Part shown: positions 1 to 8,720 of the stretch, one piece after another
Numbering within the stretch: the stretch's first letter is position 1
How the letters are laid out: each line of letters begins with the position of its first letter
NCBI GenBank assembly: GCA_028289885.1
Contig: JAQGKX010000041.1
Span: forward strand, 1 to 34,943
DNA from: Sphingomonadales bacterium
Lineage (GTDB): Bacteria > Pseudomonadota > Alphaproteobacteria > Sphingomonadales > Sphingomonadaceae
Direction: 5' to 3'
Length of the DNA: 34,943 nt
Translations under genes and position numbers: made by a program
Notes under the pieces: generated by a model
Databases searched by the model: none
Seen by the model: only the letters and a program-made list of their open reading frames with translations
What the model was told of the DNA's origin: nothing

Positions 1-47
1 GGGCAGGGCGATGCACCAATTTTATTTCTGATTAAGGGCCGGACTGC
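1..47 (+). other. Upstream edge; possible 3' end of a preceding gene, not identified
   Basis: The 47 bases before bamA are open in frame 1, and that frame stops with the TGA at 49-51, giving a GTGA overlap with the bamA start. The other two plus frames stop at 31 and 35. In many proteobacteria rseP precedes bamA, so this could be its last codons. The 16 residues visible are too few to recognise and do not clearly look like an RseP C-terminus. A purine-rich AAGGG at about 34-38 could be the bamA ribosome-binding site. Confidence 0.25.
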
Positions 48-2789
48 GTGACAGCGAACAAGTCAGTTTTTCAAGGCGGCCGTTATTTATCCGTCCTGCT
101 CGTCGGAACCATGCTGAGTGGTGCGCCAGCGCTTGCCCAGCGGCCAAAGGCGCAGCCGGCGACCAGCCTGTTGTCGCCAAAGCCCCCGGCACCCGCGCCC
201 GTCACCGATGGTGGTACGATCAAGTCGATCGCGGTCAGCGGCTCGCAGCGTATCGAGCCTGAAACGGTCCGATCCTATGTCAAGTTGCGTACCGGCGGCG
301 TCTATACGCGCGAATCGCTCGATCAGGCATTGCAGGACCTGTTTGCGACCGAATTGTTCGCCGACGTCCAGATTCGTGATGAAGAAGGCGCCCTGACGAT
401 CATCGTCAAGGAAAACCCGGTCATCAACCGGATCGTGTTCGAGGGTAACAAGCGCATCAAGGAGGATAAACTCTCCAAGGAACTGAAGCTCGCCCCGCGT
501 CAGATCTTCACCCGCTCGAAGGTGCGCGCCGATATCGCACGTATCATCGAACTCTATCGTCGTCAGGGACGCTTTGCCGCATCTGTCGAACCGAAAATGG
601 TTCTGCTCGACCAGAACCGCGTCGATGTCGTCTATGAGGTGACCGAGGGGCCGAAGTCCAAGGTTCGCCAGATCAACATCATCGGCAACACGAAATTCTC
701 GGATGGCGAATTGCGCAGCGAAATGGTCACGAAGCGATCAACCCTGTCGCGCATCATGTCGTCGAACACGACCTACGATCCCGACAAGCTCGCCTATGAT
801 CAGGGCAAGCTGCGCCAGTTCTATTTGACCACCGGCTATGCCGATTTCCGCGTCGTGTCCGCGGTCAGCGAACTGACCCCCGACAAGCGCGATTTCATCG
901 TGACCTATGTCGTTGAAGAGGGGGAACGCTACAAGTTCGGCGATATCGAGGTCGAGAGCGACATTCGCGATTTTAAGGCGGCCACCGTTAAATCGCTGCT
1001 GCCGATGCACAAGGGCGACTGGTATAACGCCAAGCAGGTCGAGGACACGGTCGACAACGTGACCAAGACGGCCGGGTTGCTGGGTTATGCGTTTGCGCAG
1101 ATCGATCCGCAGTTCGACCGCCAGAAAGACACGCGGACGATGAACATCACGTTCCGTGTCGCCGAGGCACCACGCGTTTATGTCGAGCGTATCGACGTGA
1201 ACGGCAACACTCTGACGCAGGACAAGGTCGTACGCCGCGAATTCCGCCTTGCCGAGGGCGACGCGTTCAACAGTTTTTCGGTCAAGCGTTCGGAAGATCG
1301 CATCAAGTCACTCGGCTATTTCCAGGACAAGCTGGAGATTGCACAGACGCAGGGATCGGCGCCTGATCGCGTCATCCTGCAGGCGAACGTCGAGGAAAAA
1401 TCGACCGGCGAACTTCAGCTGTCGGCCGGTTATTCGAGCCTCGAAAAGTTCATCATCAACGCGTCGATCAAGCAGCGAAATTTCCGCGGCAAGGGCCAGG
1501 AATTGCGCGCGTCGGTGAGTTACTCGACCTATTCGAAGTCCGTCGAACTTGGCTTTACCGAGCCTTATCTGTTCGACAAGAACATCGCGCTGGGTGGCGA
1601 CATCTTCCGCCGCGACTATAACTCGTTCAACTACACCAACAACGGCGACCGCAACACGACCTATTCGCAGCTGACCACCGGTTTCCAGCTTCGGACCGGT
1701 GTACCGCTGACCGAATTCGTGTCGGTGGCTGGGCGTTTCGGCGTCAGTTACGATCAGGTTTCGCTGGACAAGAACACCTACTATATCAACGGCCAGTGCA
1801 GTCCGTTGATTGCGGGTCGCTATCTGTGCGACGCGCTTGGCAACAGGCTGACATCGTCAGTGGGCTATAGCATCGTCTATGACAATTTGAACAATGGCAT
1901 CCATCCGACAAAGGGGCAACGCGCTGTTTTCAGTCAGGACTTTGCCGGTCTTGGGGGCGATGTTCACTATTTGCGGACCCGGATTGAGGCCGCCAAATAC
2001 TGGGATCTCGGTTCAAAGTTCATCGCATCGGCAAGGTTCGAGGGCGGGTATATCAAGTCGTTCGATTCAAGTTCAGATCCGTCGGTTGATCCAGTCCGCC
2101 TTACGGACCGCTTTTTCCTCGGCGAACCGCAGATCCGCGGCTTCGACATTCGCGGCGTAGGTCCACGGGTTATTCGCACACCGTATGTCGCAGATGCGAC
2201 AGGAAAATATGTACTTTCGACCGATAAAAGCACCCAGACCGACGATGCCCTTGGTGGCCGCGCCTATTATCTGGGTCGTCTCGAGCTTGAAATCCCGCTT
2301 GGTGCCGGCGCCAAGGAACTGGGTCTGCGCCCTTCGATCTTCATGGATGCCGGTGCCGTGTTCGGTGTTCGCACACCAAAGCTTACGACTGCAGCAAACA
2401 CCTTCGACAAGGACTCTTCGGGGAACTATATCGCGAAGCCGATTGCCGTTCTCGATCAAAACGGTAAGCCGACCTATCTGGTTCCTGCGACGGGGACTGA
2501 TGCAAATGGCGCTAACGCGGGTCTACAAACGTCATGCGTGGGGGGGTATGCCGCCGTGGGTTCAACGAGCTGCGTGGGAACGTCGGTAAATACAGCCTAC
2601 TCGAACATTATCGCACCTTTCGATGAGACCTTCGTCGGGAACACCATGCGCCCCCGTCTATCCATCGGCGTCGGCGTCAACTGGAACTCGCCTTTCGGTC
2701 CGTTCCGCATCGATATCGCCAAGGCATTGTTGAAATCGCCGGGCGATCAGACCAAATTATTCACATTCAACGTAGGAACCCAATTCTGA
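48..2789 (+). CDS. bamA: BamA, outer membrane protein assembly factor
   Basis: Central Omp85 subunit of the BAM complex, which folds and inserts beta-barrel proteins into the outer membrane. The 913-residue product has a signal peptide ending in a PALA-Q type site near residue 31. A Pro/Ala linker follows, then about five POTRA repeats (roughly residues 55-430; for example VKENPVINRIVFEGNKRI). A C-terminal 16-strand-type barrel ends in Phe, as expected for an OMP. The diagnostic loop-6 motif IRGF is at residues 696-699. The start is GTG at 48; no better ATG lies before the signal peptide. It is longer than the E. coli protein (about 810 residues). The extra length lies in the linker and in extracellular loops, including a Gly/Ser/Thr/Asn-rich insert near 780-860. 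Only four cysteines are present, as two close pairs (584/594 and 830/842). The stop overlaps the ompH start (TGATG), so the two are probably co-transcribed and coupled. Confidence 0.96.
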   Translation: MTANKSVFQGGRYLSVLLVGTMLSGAPALAQRPKAQPATSLLSPKPPAPAPVTDGGTIKSIAVSGSQRIEPETVRSYVKLRTGGVYTRESLDQALQDLFATELFADVQIRDEEGALTIIVKENPVINRIVFEGNKRIKEDKLSKELKLAPRQIFTRSKVRADIARIIELYRRQGRFAASVEPKMVLLDQNRVDVVYEVTEGPKSKVRQINIIGNTKFSDGELRSEMVTKRSTLSRIMSSNTTYDPDKLAYDQGKLRQFYLTTGYADFRVVSAVSELTPDKRDFIVTYVVEEGERYKFGDIEVESDIRDFKAATVKSLLPMHKGDWYNAKQVEDTVDNVTKTAGLLGYAFAQIDPQFDRQKDTRTMNITFRVAEAPRVYVERIDVNGNTLTQDKVVRREFRLAEGDAFNSFSVKRSEDRIKSLGYFQDKLEIAQTQGSAPDRVILQANVEEKSTGELQLSAGYSSLEKFIINASIKQRNFRGKGQELRASVSYSTYSKSVELGFTEPYLFDKNIALGGDIFRRDYNSFNYTNNGDRNTTYSQLTTGFQLRTGVPLTEFVSVAGRFGVSYDQVSLDKNTYYINGQCSPLIAGRYLCDALGNRLTSSVGYSIVYDNLNNGIHPTKGQRAVFSQDFAGLGGDVHYLRTRIEAAKYWDLGSKFIASARFEGGYIKSFDSSSDPSVDPVRLTDRFFLGEPQIRGFDIRGVGPRVIRTPYVADATGKYVLSTDKSTQTDDALGGRAYYLGRLELEIPLGAGAKELGLRPSIFMDAGAVFGVRTPKLTTAANTFDKDSSGNYIAKPIAVLDQNGKPTYLVPATGTDANGANAGLQTSCVGGYAAVGSTSCVGTSVNTAYSNIIAPFDETFVGNTMRPRLSIGVGVNWNSPFGPFRIDIAKALLKSPGDQTKLFTFNVGTQF

Positions 2790-3424
2790 TGAAAACCATG
2801 ATCAAGGCAGCACTTCTCGCTGCAACGCCATTTGCCCTTGCTGCCGGTGTCGTTCCAATTGCGATGGCGCAGGCCGCTGGTGGAGTCGGTGTTGCCGACG
2901 TTCAGGCTGCGGTGCAGAAGACGACGGCGTTCACGACTGCGATGACGCAGATGAAGACGACCTATGCCGCGCCGATCGCCGCGTTCGATGCGCGTTCGAA
3001 GGCTCTGCAGGCTGCGCTTCAGCCCCAGATCACTGCCTTCCAGGCTGCGCAAAAGGCTCCGGGTGCCAATCAGGCTACTCTGCAGACGCAGTACACCGCG
3101 ATCCAGCAGAAGCAGCAGGCGGCACAGGCCGAATTGCAGCGCCTGTCGGCTCCGATCGCCCGCGCTCAGGCCTATGTCGAGGAACAGATCGGTGCAAAGC
3201 TGGATGTTGCGATCAAGAACGCGATGACGGCCAAGGGCGTCAGCCTGGTCGTCGCGCCACAGGCTGCGATCTCTTATGCACCGTCGGTTGACCTGACCGA
3301 TGCGATTGCTGCCGAATTGAACAAGGCGGTACCGACCGCCAGCATCACTCCGCCAGCGGGCTGGACTCCCGGCGGGCAGGGCGGCGCAGCTGCTGCCCCT
3401 TCGGCATCGCCACAGGGTCGCTGA
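2789..3424 (+). CDS. OmpH/Skp family periplasmic chaperone
   Basis: Small periplasmic protein of the OmpH (Skp) family, which holds unfolded outer-membrane proteins in the periplasm before BamA inserts them. The product has 211 residues. A signal peptide with a Lys-containing N-region and a hydrophobic stretch ends at about IAMAQA (residues 25-30). The central region, about residues 45-135, is rich in Ala, Gln and Lys and has the heptad-like pattern expected of the Skp coiled-coil arms. The C-terminus is a low-complexity Pro/Gly/Ala tail. Its ATG overlaps the last base of the bamA stop, and its position directly after bamA is the classic skp position. Sequence identity in this family is always low, so the call rests on composition, signal peptide and context. 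Confidence 0.88.
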   Translation: MKTMIKAALLAATPFALAAGVVPIAMAQAAGGVGVADVQAAVQKTTAFTTAMTQMKTTYAAPIAAFDARSKALQAALQPQITAFQAAQKAPGANQATLQTQYTAIQQKQQAAQAELQRLSAPIARAQAYVEEQIGAKLDVAIKNAMTAKGVSLVVAPQAAISYAPSVDLTDAIAAELNKAVPTASITPPAGWTPGGQGGAAAAPSASPQGR

Positions 3425-3425
3425 T

Positions 3426-3869
3426 TTGAGCATCGACATTCGGGGAGTGATGGCGGCTCTGCCACATCGCTTCCCAATGTTGCTCGTTGACCGCGTCGAG
3501 GAGCTCATCGTTGACGAGAGCATCGTCGCGATCAAGGCAGTGACGATCAACGAGCCATTCTTTGCCGGCCATTTTCCCGGGCGTCCGATCATGCCGGGCG
3601 TCCTGATCGTCGAGGCGCTGGCACAGGCGGCGGGAATTCTCGCGGTCCAGTCGCTCGGCCTCGCAGGGACCGGCAAGCTGGTCTATTTCATGGCGATCGA
3701 CGGCGCGAAGTTCCGCAGCCCCGTGGAACCGGGGGTCCTGCTTCGGCTCGAAGCCAGCTTTGTCCAGAAACGTGCATCGGTCTGCAAATTCGCAGGTCGA
3801 GCGCTCGTCGATGGCAAACTGGTTGCCGAAGCGAACTTCACCGCGATGATCGCCGACCCGCCTAAATAA
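3426..3869 (+). CDS. fabZ: FabZ, 3-hydroxyacyl-[acyl-carrier-protein] dehydratase
   Basis: Hot-dog-fold dehydratase of type II fatty-acid synthesis; it removes water from (3R)-hydroxyacyl-ACP to give trans-2-enoyl-ACP in the cytoplasm. The 147-residue product is family length. It carries the [21 protein letters not shown]-terminal signature and the catalytic segment [13 protein letters not shown], with His49 and then Glu63. The start is a TTG one base after the ompH stop. A later ATG at 3450 would cut off the IDI helix that the family normally has, so TTG is preferred. In most Gram-negative genomes lpxD precedes and lpxA follows fabZ; neither is present here, and fabZ directly follows ompH and precedes rpmE. 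The tight spacing suggests one transcript with bamA and ompH. Confidence 0.95.
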   Translation: MSIDIRGVMAALPHRFPMLLVDRVEELIVDESIVAIKAVTINEPFFAGHFPGRPIMPGVLIVEALAQAAGILAVQSLGLAGTGKLVYFMAIDGAKFRSPVEPGVLLRLEASFVQKRASVCKFAGRALVDGKLVAEANFTAMIADPPK

Positions 3870-3971
3870 TTCTGGTGCGGGCATCGGTTGCGGATTTTGA
3901 TATCTCCCGCTATTGGCCGCGCTTCCTTTCAGACTGGTCGGAACCAGTCGCACAATCGAAAGACTGACCTC

Positions 3972-4199
3972 GTGAAAAAAGACCTGCATCCGGAATATCA
4001 CGTCATCAAGATCAAGATGACCGACGGCACCGAGTTCGAAACGCGTTCGACCTGGGGCAAGGAGGGCGATCTGATGACGCTTGAGATCGATCCTACGTCG
4101 CACCCGGCATGGACCGGCGGCAAGGGCGCGATGCTCGATGCGGGTGGTCAGGTTGCGCGCTTCAACAAGCGTTTCGGCGGACTTTCGCTCAAGAAATAA
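3972..4199 (+). CDS. rpmE: Large ribosomal subunit protein bL31
   Basis: Ribosomal protein bL31 of the large subunit, which bridges to the small subunit. The 75-residue product starts [10 protein letters not shown] and ends in the [11 protein letters not shown] signature typical of alphaproteobacterial L31. The GTG at 3972 is chosen because the conserved KKDLHPEY N-terminus begins exactly there. The same frame is open back to a TTG at 3888, but the extra 28 residues do not resemble the family. No cysteine is present, so this is the zinc-free (C-minus) form. About 100 bases separate it from fabZ, so it may have its own promoter; the candidate boxes there (TTGCGG near 3888 and TATTGG 17 bases on) are weak. 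Confidence 0.93.
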   Translation: MKKDLHPEYHVIKIKMTDGTEFETRSTWGKEGDLMTLEIDPTSHPAWTGGKGAMLDAGGQVARFNKRFGGLSLKK

Positions 4200-4223
4200 G
4201 CCTGTCGCATATCGGGGGGCAGT

Positions 4224-5447
4224 ATGGCTTTGGCCTGGAGTTCGAGTTTGACTGCCCCACTGAAACAATCCCCTGCCCACCGCCGTCGCGGCGTTTTGCA
4301 CGCTGTGCTGGTGGCGGCCATGTTCGGTTCGACTCTGTCGGGCTGTTCCAAACCCGCCAAAAAGCCGCCCCCGACACCGGAGGCAGGCTTTGTCGTCGTA
4401 AAGAGCGAATCGGTACCGCTGACGGTTGAACTGGCCGGTCGGACGGCTGCGTTCGAGACTTCCGAAGTGCGCCCGCAGGTATCGGGTATCGTTCGGCAAC
4501 GTCTGTTTACGGAGGGCAGCGTCGTTCATGCCGGACAGACGCTGTACCAGATCGATCCCAGCCTTTATCGCGCCGCCGCCGAACAGGCGCAGGCGAATCT
4601 GCAGAATGCCAATGCTGTGCGGGAAGCGGCACAGGCCCGGGCGAACCGTTATCGTCCGTTGGCCAAAATCGAGGCGGTCAGCCAGCAGGACCTTACCGAT
4701 GCTGCGGCGACGGCCCGACAGGCGGCTGCGGGTGTCGCGCAGAACACGGCTGCGCTCGCTACGGCCAACATCAATTTGCGCTTCACGAAGATCGCGGCAC
4801 CGATCACTGGCCGGATCGGGCGTTCGCTCGTTACGACCGGAGCACTGGTAACATCGGCGCAGGCCGATCCGATGACGACGATTCAACGGCTCGACCCGAT
4901 CTTCGTCGATATTCAGCAATCGAGTGCCGATCTTCTGGCGCTCCGTCGCGCGCTGGCTTCCGGTGGCCTCGGCACATCGTCGGCGGCGGTGAAACTGACG
5001 CTGGAGGACGGCAGCGACTATGGCCCGGTGGGATCGGTGCAATTTGCCGAGGCGATGGTCGATCCCAATACGGGCAGCGTCACCTTGCGCGCACGTTTCC
5101 CCAATCCGAACGGCCTGTTGCTTCCCGGCATGTACGTCCGCGCCAGGCTCGCCCAGGGCATAGCCGGAAGCGCCATGCTGGTGCCTCAGCAGGGGGTGTC
5201 GCGCGACGCAAAGGGCACCGCAACGGTGCTTGTCATCGGCCCCGACAACAAGGCCATACAGCGCAACGTCACCGCCGAACGGGCCATTGGCGACAAATGG
5301 CTGGTGAGTGCAGGGTTGAAGCCCGGCGAACGCGTGGTGACCGAGGGGCTGTTGCGGATCAAGGCGGGACAGGTCGTGAAGCCGGTTCCTGCGGGGTCTA
5401 AACCAAATCGGCCAAAAACGGCTCAGCCAAACCGCGCAGCTTCGTAA
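4224..5447 (+). CDS. RND efflux periplasmic adaptor, lipoprotein (MexA/AcrA type)
   Basis: Membrane-fusion protein of a tripartite RND pump; it links an inner-membrane RND permease to an outer-membrane channel. The 407-residue product has an N-terminal basic and hydrophobic stretch ending in lipobox LSGC (Cys41), so it is probably a lipoprotein facing the periplasm. Visible domains in order are a lipoyl half-motif (VRPQVSGIVRQRLFTEGSVV, about 88-107) and an Ala/Gln-rich alpha-hairpin (about 120-195). The second lipoyl half (TKIAAPITGRIGRSLV) comes next, then beta-barrel and membrane-proximal domains (about 230-385). A run of G at 4213-4219 lies four bases before the ATG. The outer-membrane factor gene starts four bases after its stop, so the two form an operon. 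No permease gene follows directly; the nearest is at 9630-12761 on the other strand. Confidence 0.93.
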   Translation: MALAWSSSLTAPLKQSPAHRRRGVLHAVLVAAMFGSTLSGCSKPAKKPPPTPEAGFVVVKSESVPLTVELAGRTAAFETSEVRPQVSGIVRQRLFTEGSVVHAGQTLYQIDPSLYRAAAEQAQANLQNANAVREAAQARANRYRPLAKIEAVSQQDLTDAAATARQAAAGVAQNTAALATANINLRFTKIAAPITGRIGRSLVTTGALVTSAQADPMTTIQRLDPIFVDIQQSSADLLALRRALASGGLGTSSAAVKLTLEDGSDYGPVGSVQFAEAMVDPNTGSVTLRARFPNPNGLLLPGMYVRARLAQGIAGSAMLVPQQGVSRDAKGTATVLVIGPDNKAIQRNVTAERAIGDKWLVSAGLKPGERVVTEGLLRIKAGQVVKPVPAGSKPNRPKTAQPNRAAS

Positions 5448-5451
5448 CCTC

Positions 5452-6903
5452 ATGAACGCAAGGATACTCACCACCCTGATCTGCGCCACCGCGATCACGG
5501 GATGCAGCCTTGAGCCGAAATACATCCGGCCTGCGCCTGCCATACCGTTGAGCTGGCCAGTCGGTGACGCTTATCTGCGCAACAGCGAGGCGACGCTGCC
5601 CAGCGTGACCTACAAGGACCTGTTCCGCGATCCAAAGCTGCTGGCGATTATCGACCGCGCGCTGGTCGATAATCAGGATGTCGCGATCGCACTCGCCAAT
5701 GTCGCGGCGACGCGAGCGCAATATCGCGTGCAACGTGCCGAATTACTTCCTGCGGTCGATGGCTCAGCCGGGATCACGACCGGGGATTCGGGTGGTAGTT
5801 CAACGAATGGCAGCGGGGGCAGGCGGACATCCTATTCAGCCGACGTCGGCATATCGTCGTTCGAGATCGATCTGTTCGGCCGCGTCCGAAGTCTGAGCAA
5901 AGCCGCGCTGCAGGAATATCTGGCAACCGAAGCGGGCGTCCGCGCGGCGCGACTGACGCTCGTCGGCGAAGTGGCCAGCACTTATATCACGCTGGCGACC
6001 GATCGCAGCCTGCTCGCCATTGCCAATGACACGCAGGCCAGCGCTTCAAAGAGTGTCGAACTGACACGGGCACGGCTGAAGGGTGGGGTCGCGCCAAGGA
6101 CCGATCTGCGGCAGGCCGAAACAGTGCTCGACCAGGCGCGCTCGGATGCGGCCAGCCTGACCACTCAGGTCGCGCAGGATCGAAATGCGCTTGAATTGCT
6201 CGTCGGTGGCCCGGTTGCCGATGCCGAACTGCCGAGTTCGATCGAAAGCGTGGATAGTTCGTTCGGCGAACTTCCCGCCGGGCTGGACTCACGCATCCTG
6301 CTACGCCGTCCCGACGTCGTCGAGGCTGAATACCGGCTACGCGCCAACAATGCCCGGATCGGTGCAGCGCGCGCCAACTTTTTTCCAAGGATCAGCCTGA
6401 CCGCACTTGCAGGCGTCGCCAGCACGACCCTTTCATCGCTATTCACCGGCGGCGCATTCAGCTGGTCGGTGGCACCTGCCGTATCGGTACCGCTGTTCGA
6501 CGGTGGCGCAAACCGCGGCAACCTTGCTTATGCCAACGCCCAGCGCGAACTGACCGTGGCGCAATATAAACAAGCCGTGCAGACTGCGTTCCGTGAAGTT
6601 GCTGATGCGTTGGCGCGGCGCGGGACGATCGATCGCCAAATGCAGGCGGAAATCGATCTCGAGGCGGCGGCGGGGGACAGCGATTTCCTGGCCGAGGCTC
6701 GGTACAGGGAGGGTATCGATCCTTACCTCACCCGTCTGGACACCCAACGCACACTTTACAGCGCACGACGCTCGCTGGCATCGGCCCGATTGTTGCGGGC
6801 GGACAATCTGGTGACACTTTACCGCGTGCTGGGCGGCGACCAGTTGATCGACGGAGAACCTGCACCGACGCTTCCTGCGGCGAAGGTCAGAGCAGGGGGC
6901 TGA
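5452..6903 (+). CDS. RND efflux outer-membrane factor, NodT/OprM family lipoprotein
   Basis: TolC-like trimeric outer-membrane channel that completes a tripartite efflux pump. The 483-residue product begins with a short signal and lipobox ITGC (Cys18), followed by the SLEPKYIRPAPAIP start typical of NodT-family lipoproteins. Two OEP repeats fill the rest. Conserved family segments include SSFEIDLFGRVRSLSKAAL (about 135-153), RPDVVEAEYRLRANNARIGA (about 286-305) and the C-terminal RYREGIDPYLTRLDTQRTLY. It is co-transcribed with the adaptor gene just upstream. Its 3' end overlaps the convergent cardiolipin synthase gene by 17 bases. Substrate cannot be told from sequence. Confidence 0.94.
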   Translation: MNARILTTLICATAITGCSLEPKYIRPAPAIPLSWPVGDAYLRNSEATLPSVTYKDLFRDPKLLAIIDRALVDNQDVAIALANVAATRAQYRVQRAELLPAVDGSAGITTGDSGGSSTNGSGGRRTSYSADVGISSFEIDLFGRVRSLSKAALQEYLATEAGVRAARLTLVGEVASTYITLATDRSLLAIANDTQASASKSVELTRARLKGGVAPRTDLRQAETVLDQARSDAASLTTQVAQDRNALELLVGGPVADAELPSSIESVDSSFGELPAGLDSRILLRRPDVVEAEYRLRANNARIGAARANFFPRISLTALAGVASTTLSSLFTGGAFSWSVAPAVSVPLFDGGANRGNLAYANAQRELTVAQYKQAVQTAFREVADALARRGTIDRQMQAEIDLEAAAGDSDFLAEARYREGIDPYLTRLDTQRTLYSARRSLASARLLRADNLVTLYRVLGGDQLIDGEPAPTLPAAKVRAGG

Positions 6904-8296
6904 CCATCCGGGCGATGTTCTCGCCAACTTTCTCAAGCCCCGAACGTTTGCGCCACTGTACCGCATCGACCGGATCGCTCGCCGCCAGATAGCCACGTTG
7001 AATCGCTTCGAGGGGCGCAACGGCATCTGCGCCATAAAGAACGAGGCTGACCTCTTCGTTGAGCTGGAACGACCGGATGTCGACGTTGCTCGACCCGATG
7101 ATGGCCACCGATCCGTCGATGCTGACATTCTTTGCGTGCAGCAGGAAATTCCGGAAGCGGTGAATACGGACACCCGCGTCTATCAGTTCCTGGTAATAGG
7201 AACGCTGCGCCATGTTGACGAGCTTCTGGTCCGCGATCGCCGATACGACCAGATCGACGACGACACCGCGCAGGACCGCCGTTCGCATGGCGCTCAACAG
7301 ATCCTCATCGGGGATTAGATAGGGCGTCGTGATGAGGATGTGTTTTTCGGCGCGGTGGATTTTCCAGACGAGGAAGGTCTGGAACCCCTCACACTTGTAA
7401 TCCGCACCGCTGGGCAAAAGCTGTGCCGTCACGTCCCCGTCGCTGGCGGGCAGGGGGATGTGCTCTTCCAGAATGACTTCGGTTTCGAGGTACCAGTCCG
7501 CCAGAAACGCGCCCGTCATTTCGGCAACGACAGGACCGGTGACGCGCGCAACGAGTTCGTGATTGGTGACACCGGCGCGGAAATCCTTGTCGACGATGTT
7601 CTGCGATCCCGCATACCCGACCACGCCGTCGATCAGGAACAGCTTGCGATGGTTGCGCATGTCGCGCCGCGTTCGCCCGCGTAACAAACGAAAGGGCAGC
7701 GCCTCGCGCGTTTCGACACCCACTGCCTGCAACGCCGCCCGCGTTCCTTTCAGCCATTTGTGCGAACCGACCGGGTCGATCAGGACATGACATTCGACCC
7801 CGCGCCGTTTCGCTCGCCCAAGCGCGTCGATCACTTTCGTGCCGGTCACGTCGTTGGCAAACAAATAGACGAGGATGCGGACATGGTGACGGGCTGCGTC
7901 GATATCGACGACGAGGCGGTCCATGACCGCATCGTAACAGTCGATCAGTTCAACCGCATTTCCCGCAACTTTCGGCATTCCCCCGACACGCCGGACGAGC
8001 GCCGCGCTCTCCTCATAGCCATCTATTTTCCCGGCGGGTTCAAGCGTGGCCCGCAGCCGATCGTAAAAATCGGCAAGGTTGGCAAATCGCTCGGCACGCC
8101 ATTTCGGAAAGCGCGGACGCCCGATTGCCGCGTAAAACAGCGCGCCCGGAACCGGCAGGAAGTAGATCAACAAAAGCCAGCTACGCGTCGCGCCGGGCGA
8201 TCGCCGGAAGGGAACGACCAGCGTCATGCCGATGCGGATGATCCATTCCAGCACAAGATATCCGGTGCCGAGATCGGGAAAGATTCGAACAAACAT
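6887..8296 (-). CDS. cls: Cardiolipin synthase (phospholipase D superfamily)
   Basis: Inner-membrane enzyme that condenses two phosphatidylglycerols to cardiolipin and glycerol. The 469-residue product is close to ClsA length. Two hydrophobic segments at about 13-30 and 39-58 anchor the N-terminus. Two HKD motifs form the active site: H216-x-K218-x4-D223 (HRKLFLID, followed by GYAGSQN) and H387-x-K389-x4-D394 (HAKNVSID, followed by GSSN). The ATG at 8296 is the only start that keeps the first membrane segment. The gene is convergent with the efflux outer-membrane factor gene and divergent from the small acidic ORF at 8437, so its promoter should lie in 8297-8436. It interrupts the expected adaptor-permease gene order of the efflux system, but it has no obvious functional link with efflux. 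Confidence 0.95.
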   Translation of the reverse strand: MFVRIFPDLGTGYLVLEWIIRIGMTLVVPFRRSPGATRSWLLLIYFLPVPGALFYAAIGRPRFPKWRAERFANLADFYDRLRATLEPAGKIDGYEESAALVRRVGGMPKVAGNAVELIDCYDAVMDRLVVDIDAARHHVRILVYLFANDVTGTKVIDALGRAKRRGVECHVLIDPVGSHKWLKGTRAALQAVGVETREALPFRLLRGRTRRDMRNHRKLFLIDGVVGYAGSQNIVDKDFRAGVTNHELVARVTGPVVAEMTGAFLADWYLETEVILEEHIPLPASDGDVTAQLLPSGADYKCEGFQTFLVWKIHRAEKHILITTPYLIPDEDLLSAMRTAVLRGVVVDLVVSAIADQKLVNMAQRSYYQELIDAGVRIHRFRNFLLHAKNVSIDGSVAIIGSSNVDIRSFQLNEEVSLVLYGADAVAPLEAIQRGYLAASDPVDAVQWRKRSGLEKVGENIARMVSPLL

Positions 8297-8371
8297 TATT
8301 TACGATACCCAAAGGATGGAACCTTGCCAGCCCCAAGACGATTATGTCGCCATTCCGCATGCGCCAAGATA

Positions 8372-8389
8372 CCGCTTCTCAAGAAGCGG
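8372..8389. repeat. Interrupted palindrome in the cls / acidic-ORF intergenic region
   Basis: Arms CCGCTTCT (8372-8379) and AGAAGCGG (8382-8389) are perfect reverse complements separated by CA. As RNA the inner pairs would open to a 7-bp stem with a TCAA loop. Only a short T run follows on the plus strand (CGTTT), so it is a poor intrinsic terminator. It sits between two divergent genes and could be a regulator-binding site or a leader hairpin for the gene at 8437. The repeat is seen directly; its role is unknown. Confidence 0.45.
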
Positions 8390-8436
8390 CGTTTGCGTCA
8401 CACGCGATCAACTGACCTTTTTCGGAACCTATTATT

Positions 8437-8640
8437 ATGGCAAAAATGCTTGAGCAACTCACGGTAAAGCGATCGAAGGACGGGTTCCTTCTGATGATCG
8501 AGGACGAATCCGGAACGGTCACAAAGCTGCTCGCGGACGAAGATCAGCTCGTCGAGATCGTCGACGAGATCGAACGCGCGCAGGAACTGGAAGACGCCGA
8601 TGGCGACGATGACGACGCGTCGGACGAAGACGAGGAATAA
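8437..8640 (+). CDS. Small acidic protein of unknown function
   Basis: A 67-residue ORF with no recognised domain. Residues 1-50 look folded (a KRSKDGFLLMIEDESGTV beta-type stretch, then a helix rich in Leu, Val and Glu). The last 17 or so residues are almost all Asp, Glu and Ala, ending DEDEE. The strongly acidic tail with a compact N-terminal part suggests a cytoplasmic binding or DNA-mimic-like protein, but that is speculation. The ATG at 8437 is used; a second in-frame ATG at 8446 is possible. No clear ribosome-binding site is visible apart from GGAA about ten bases upstream. Codon use matches the neighbours, and hairpin-forming repeats flank it on both sides. I do not recognise the family. 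Confidence 0.7.
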   Translation: MAKMLEQLTVKRSKDGFLLMIEDESGTVTKLLADEDQLVEIVDEIERAQELEDADGDDDDASDEDEE

Positions 8641-8653
8641 GAGCAAAATCTCT

Positions 8654-8681
8654 GGCGGTTCCGGATCTTTACGGAACCGTC
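8654..8681 (+). terminator. Hairpin between the acidic ORF and the SOUL gene, possible terminator
   Basis: CGGTTCCG (8656-8663) and CGGAACCG (8672-8679) pair perfectly around an 8-base loop. A G-U and a G-C pair extend the stem outward to 8654-8681. It lies 14 bases after the stop of the acidic ORF and 40 bases before the next start. No clean U-tract follows, so it may be a weak or Rho-assisted terminator, an mRNA-stabilising hairpin, or a regulatory site for the SOUL gene. Confidence 0.4.
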
Positions 8682-8720
8682 ACGGGTTTGGTGCTTTGTC
8701 GCTGCGACAAGGAGATATCA

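Noticed and set aside
3888-3971. Longer rpmE reading frame starting at a TTG
   Set aside because: The extra 28 residues do not resemble bL31, whose conserved start falls exactly at the GTG at 3972.
3345-5543. A 732-codon open frame on the minus strand
   Set aside because: It runs antisense across fabZ, rpmE and the adaptor gene, all of which are clear family members. Its product is Arg/His/Asp-rich with no domain, as expected for the shadow frame of GC-rich coding DNA.
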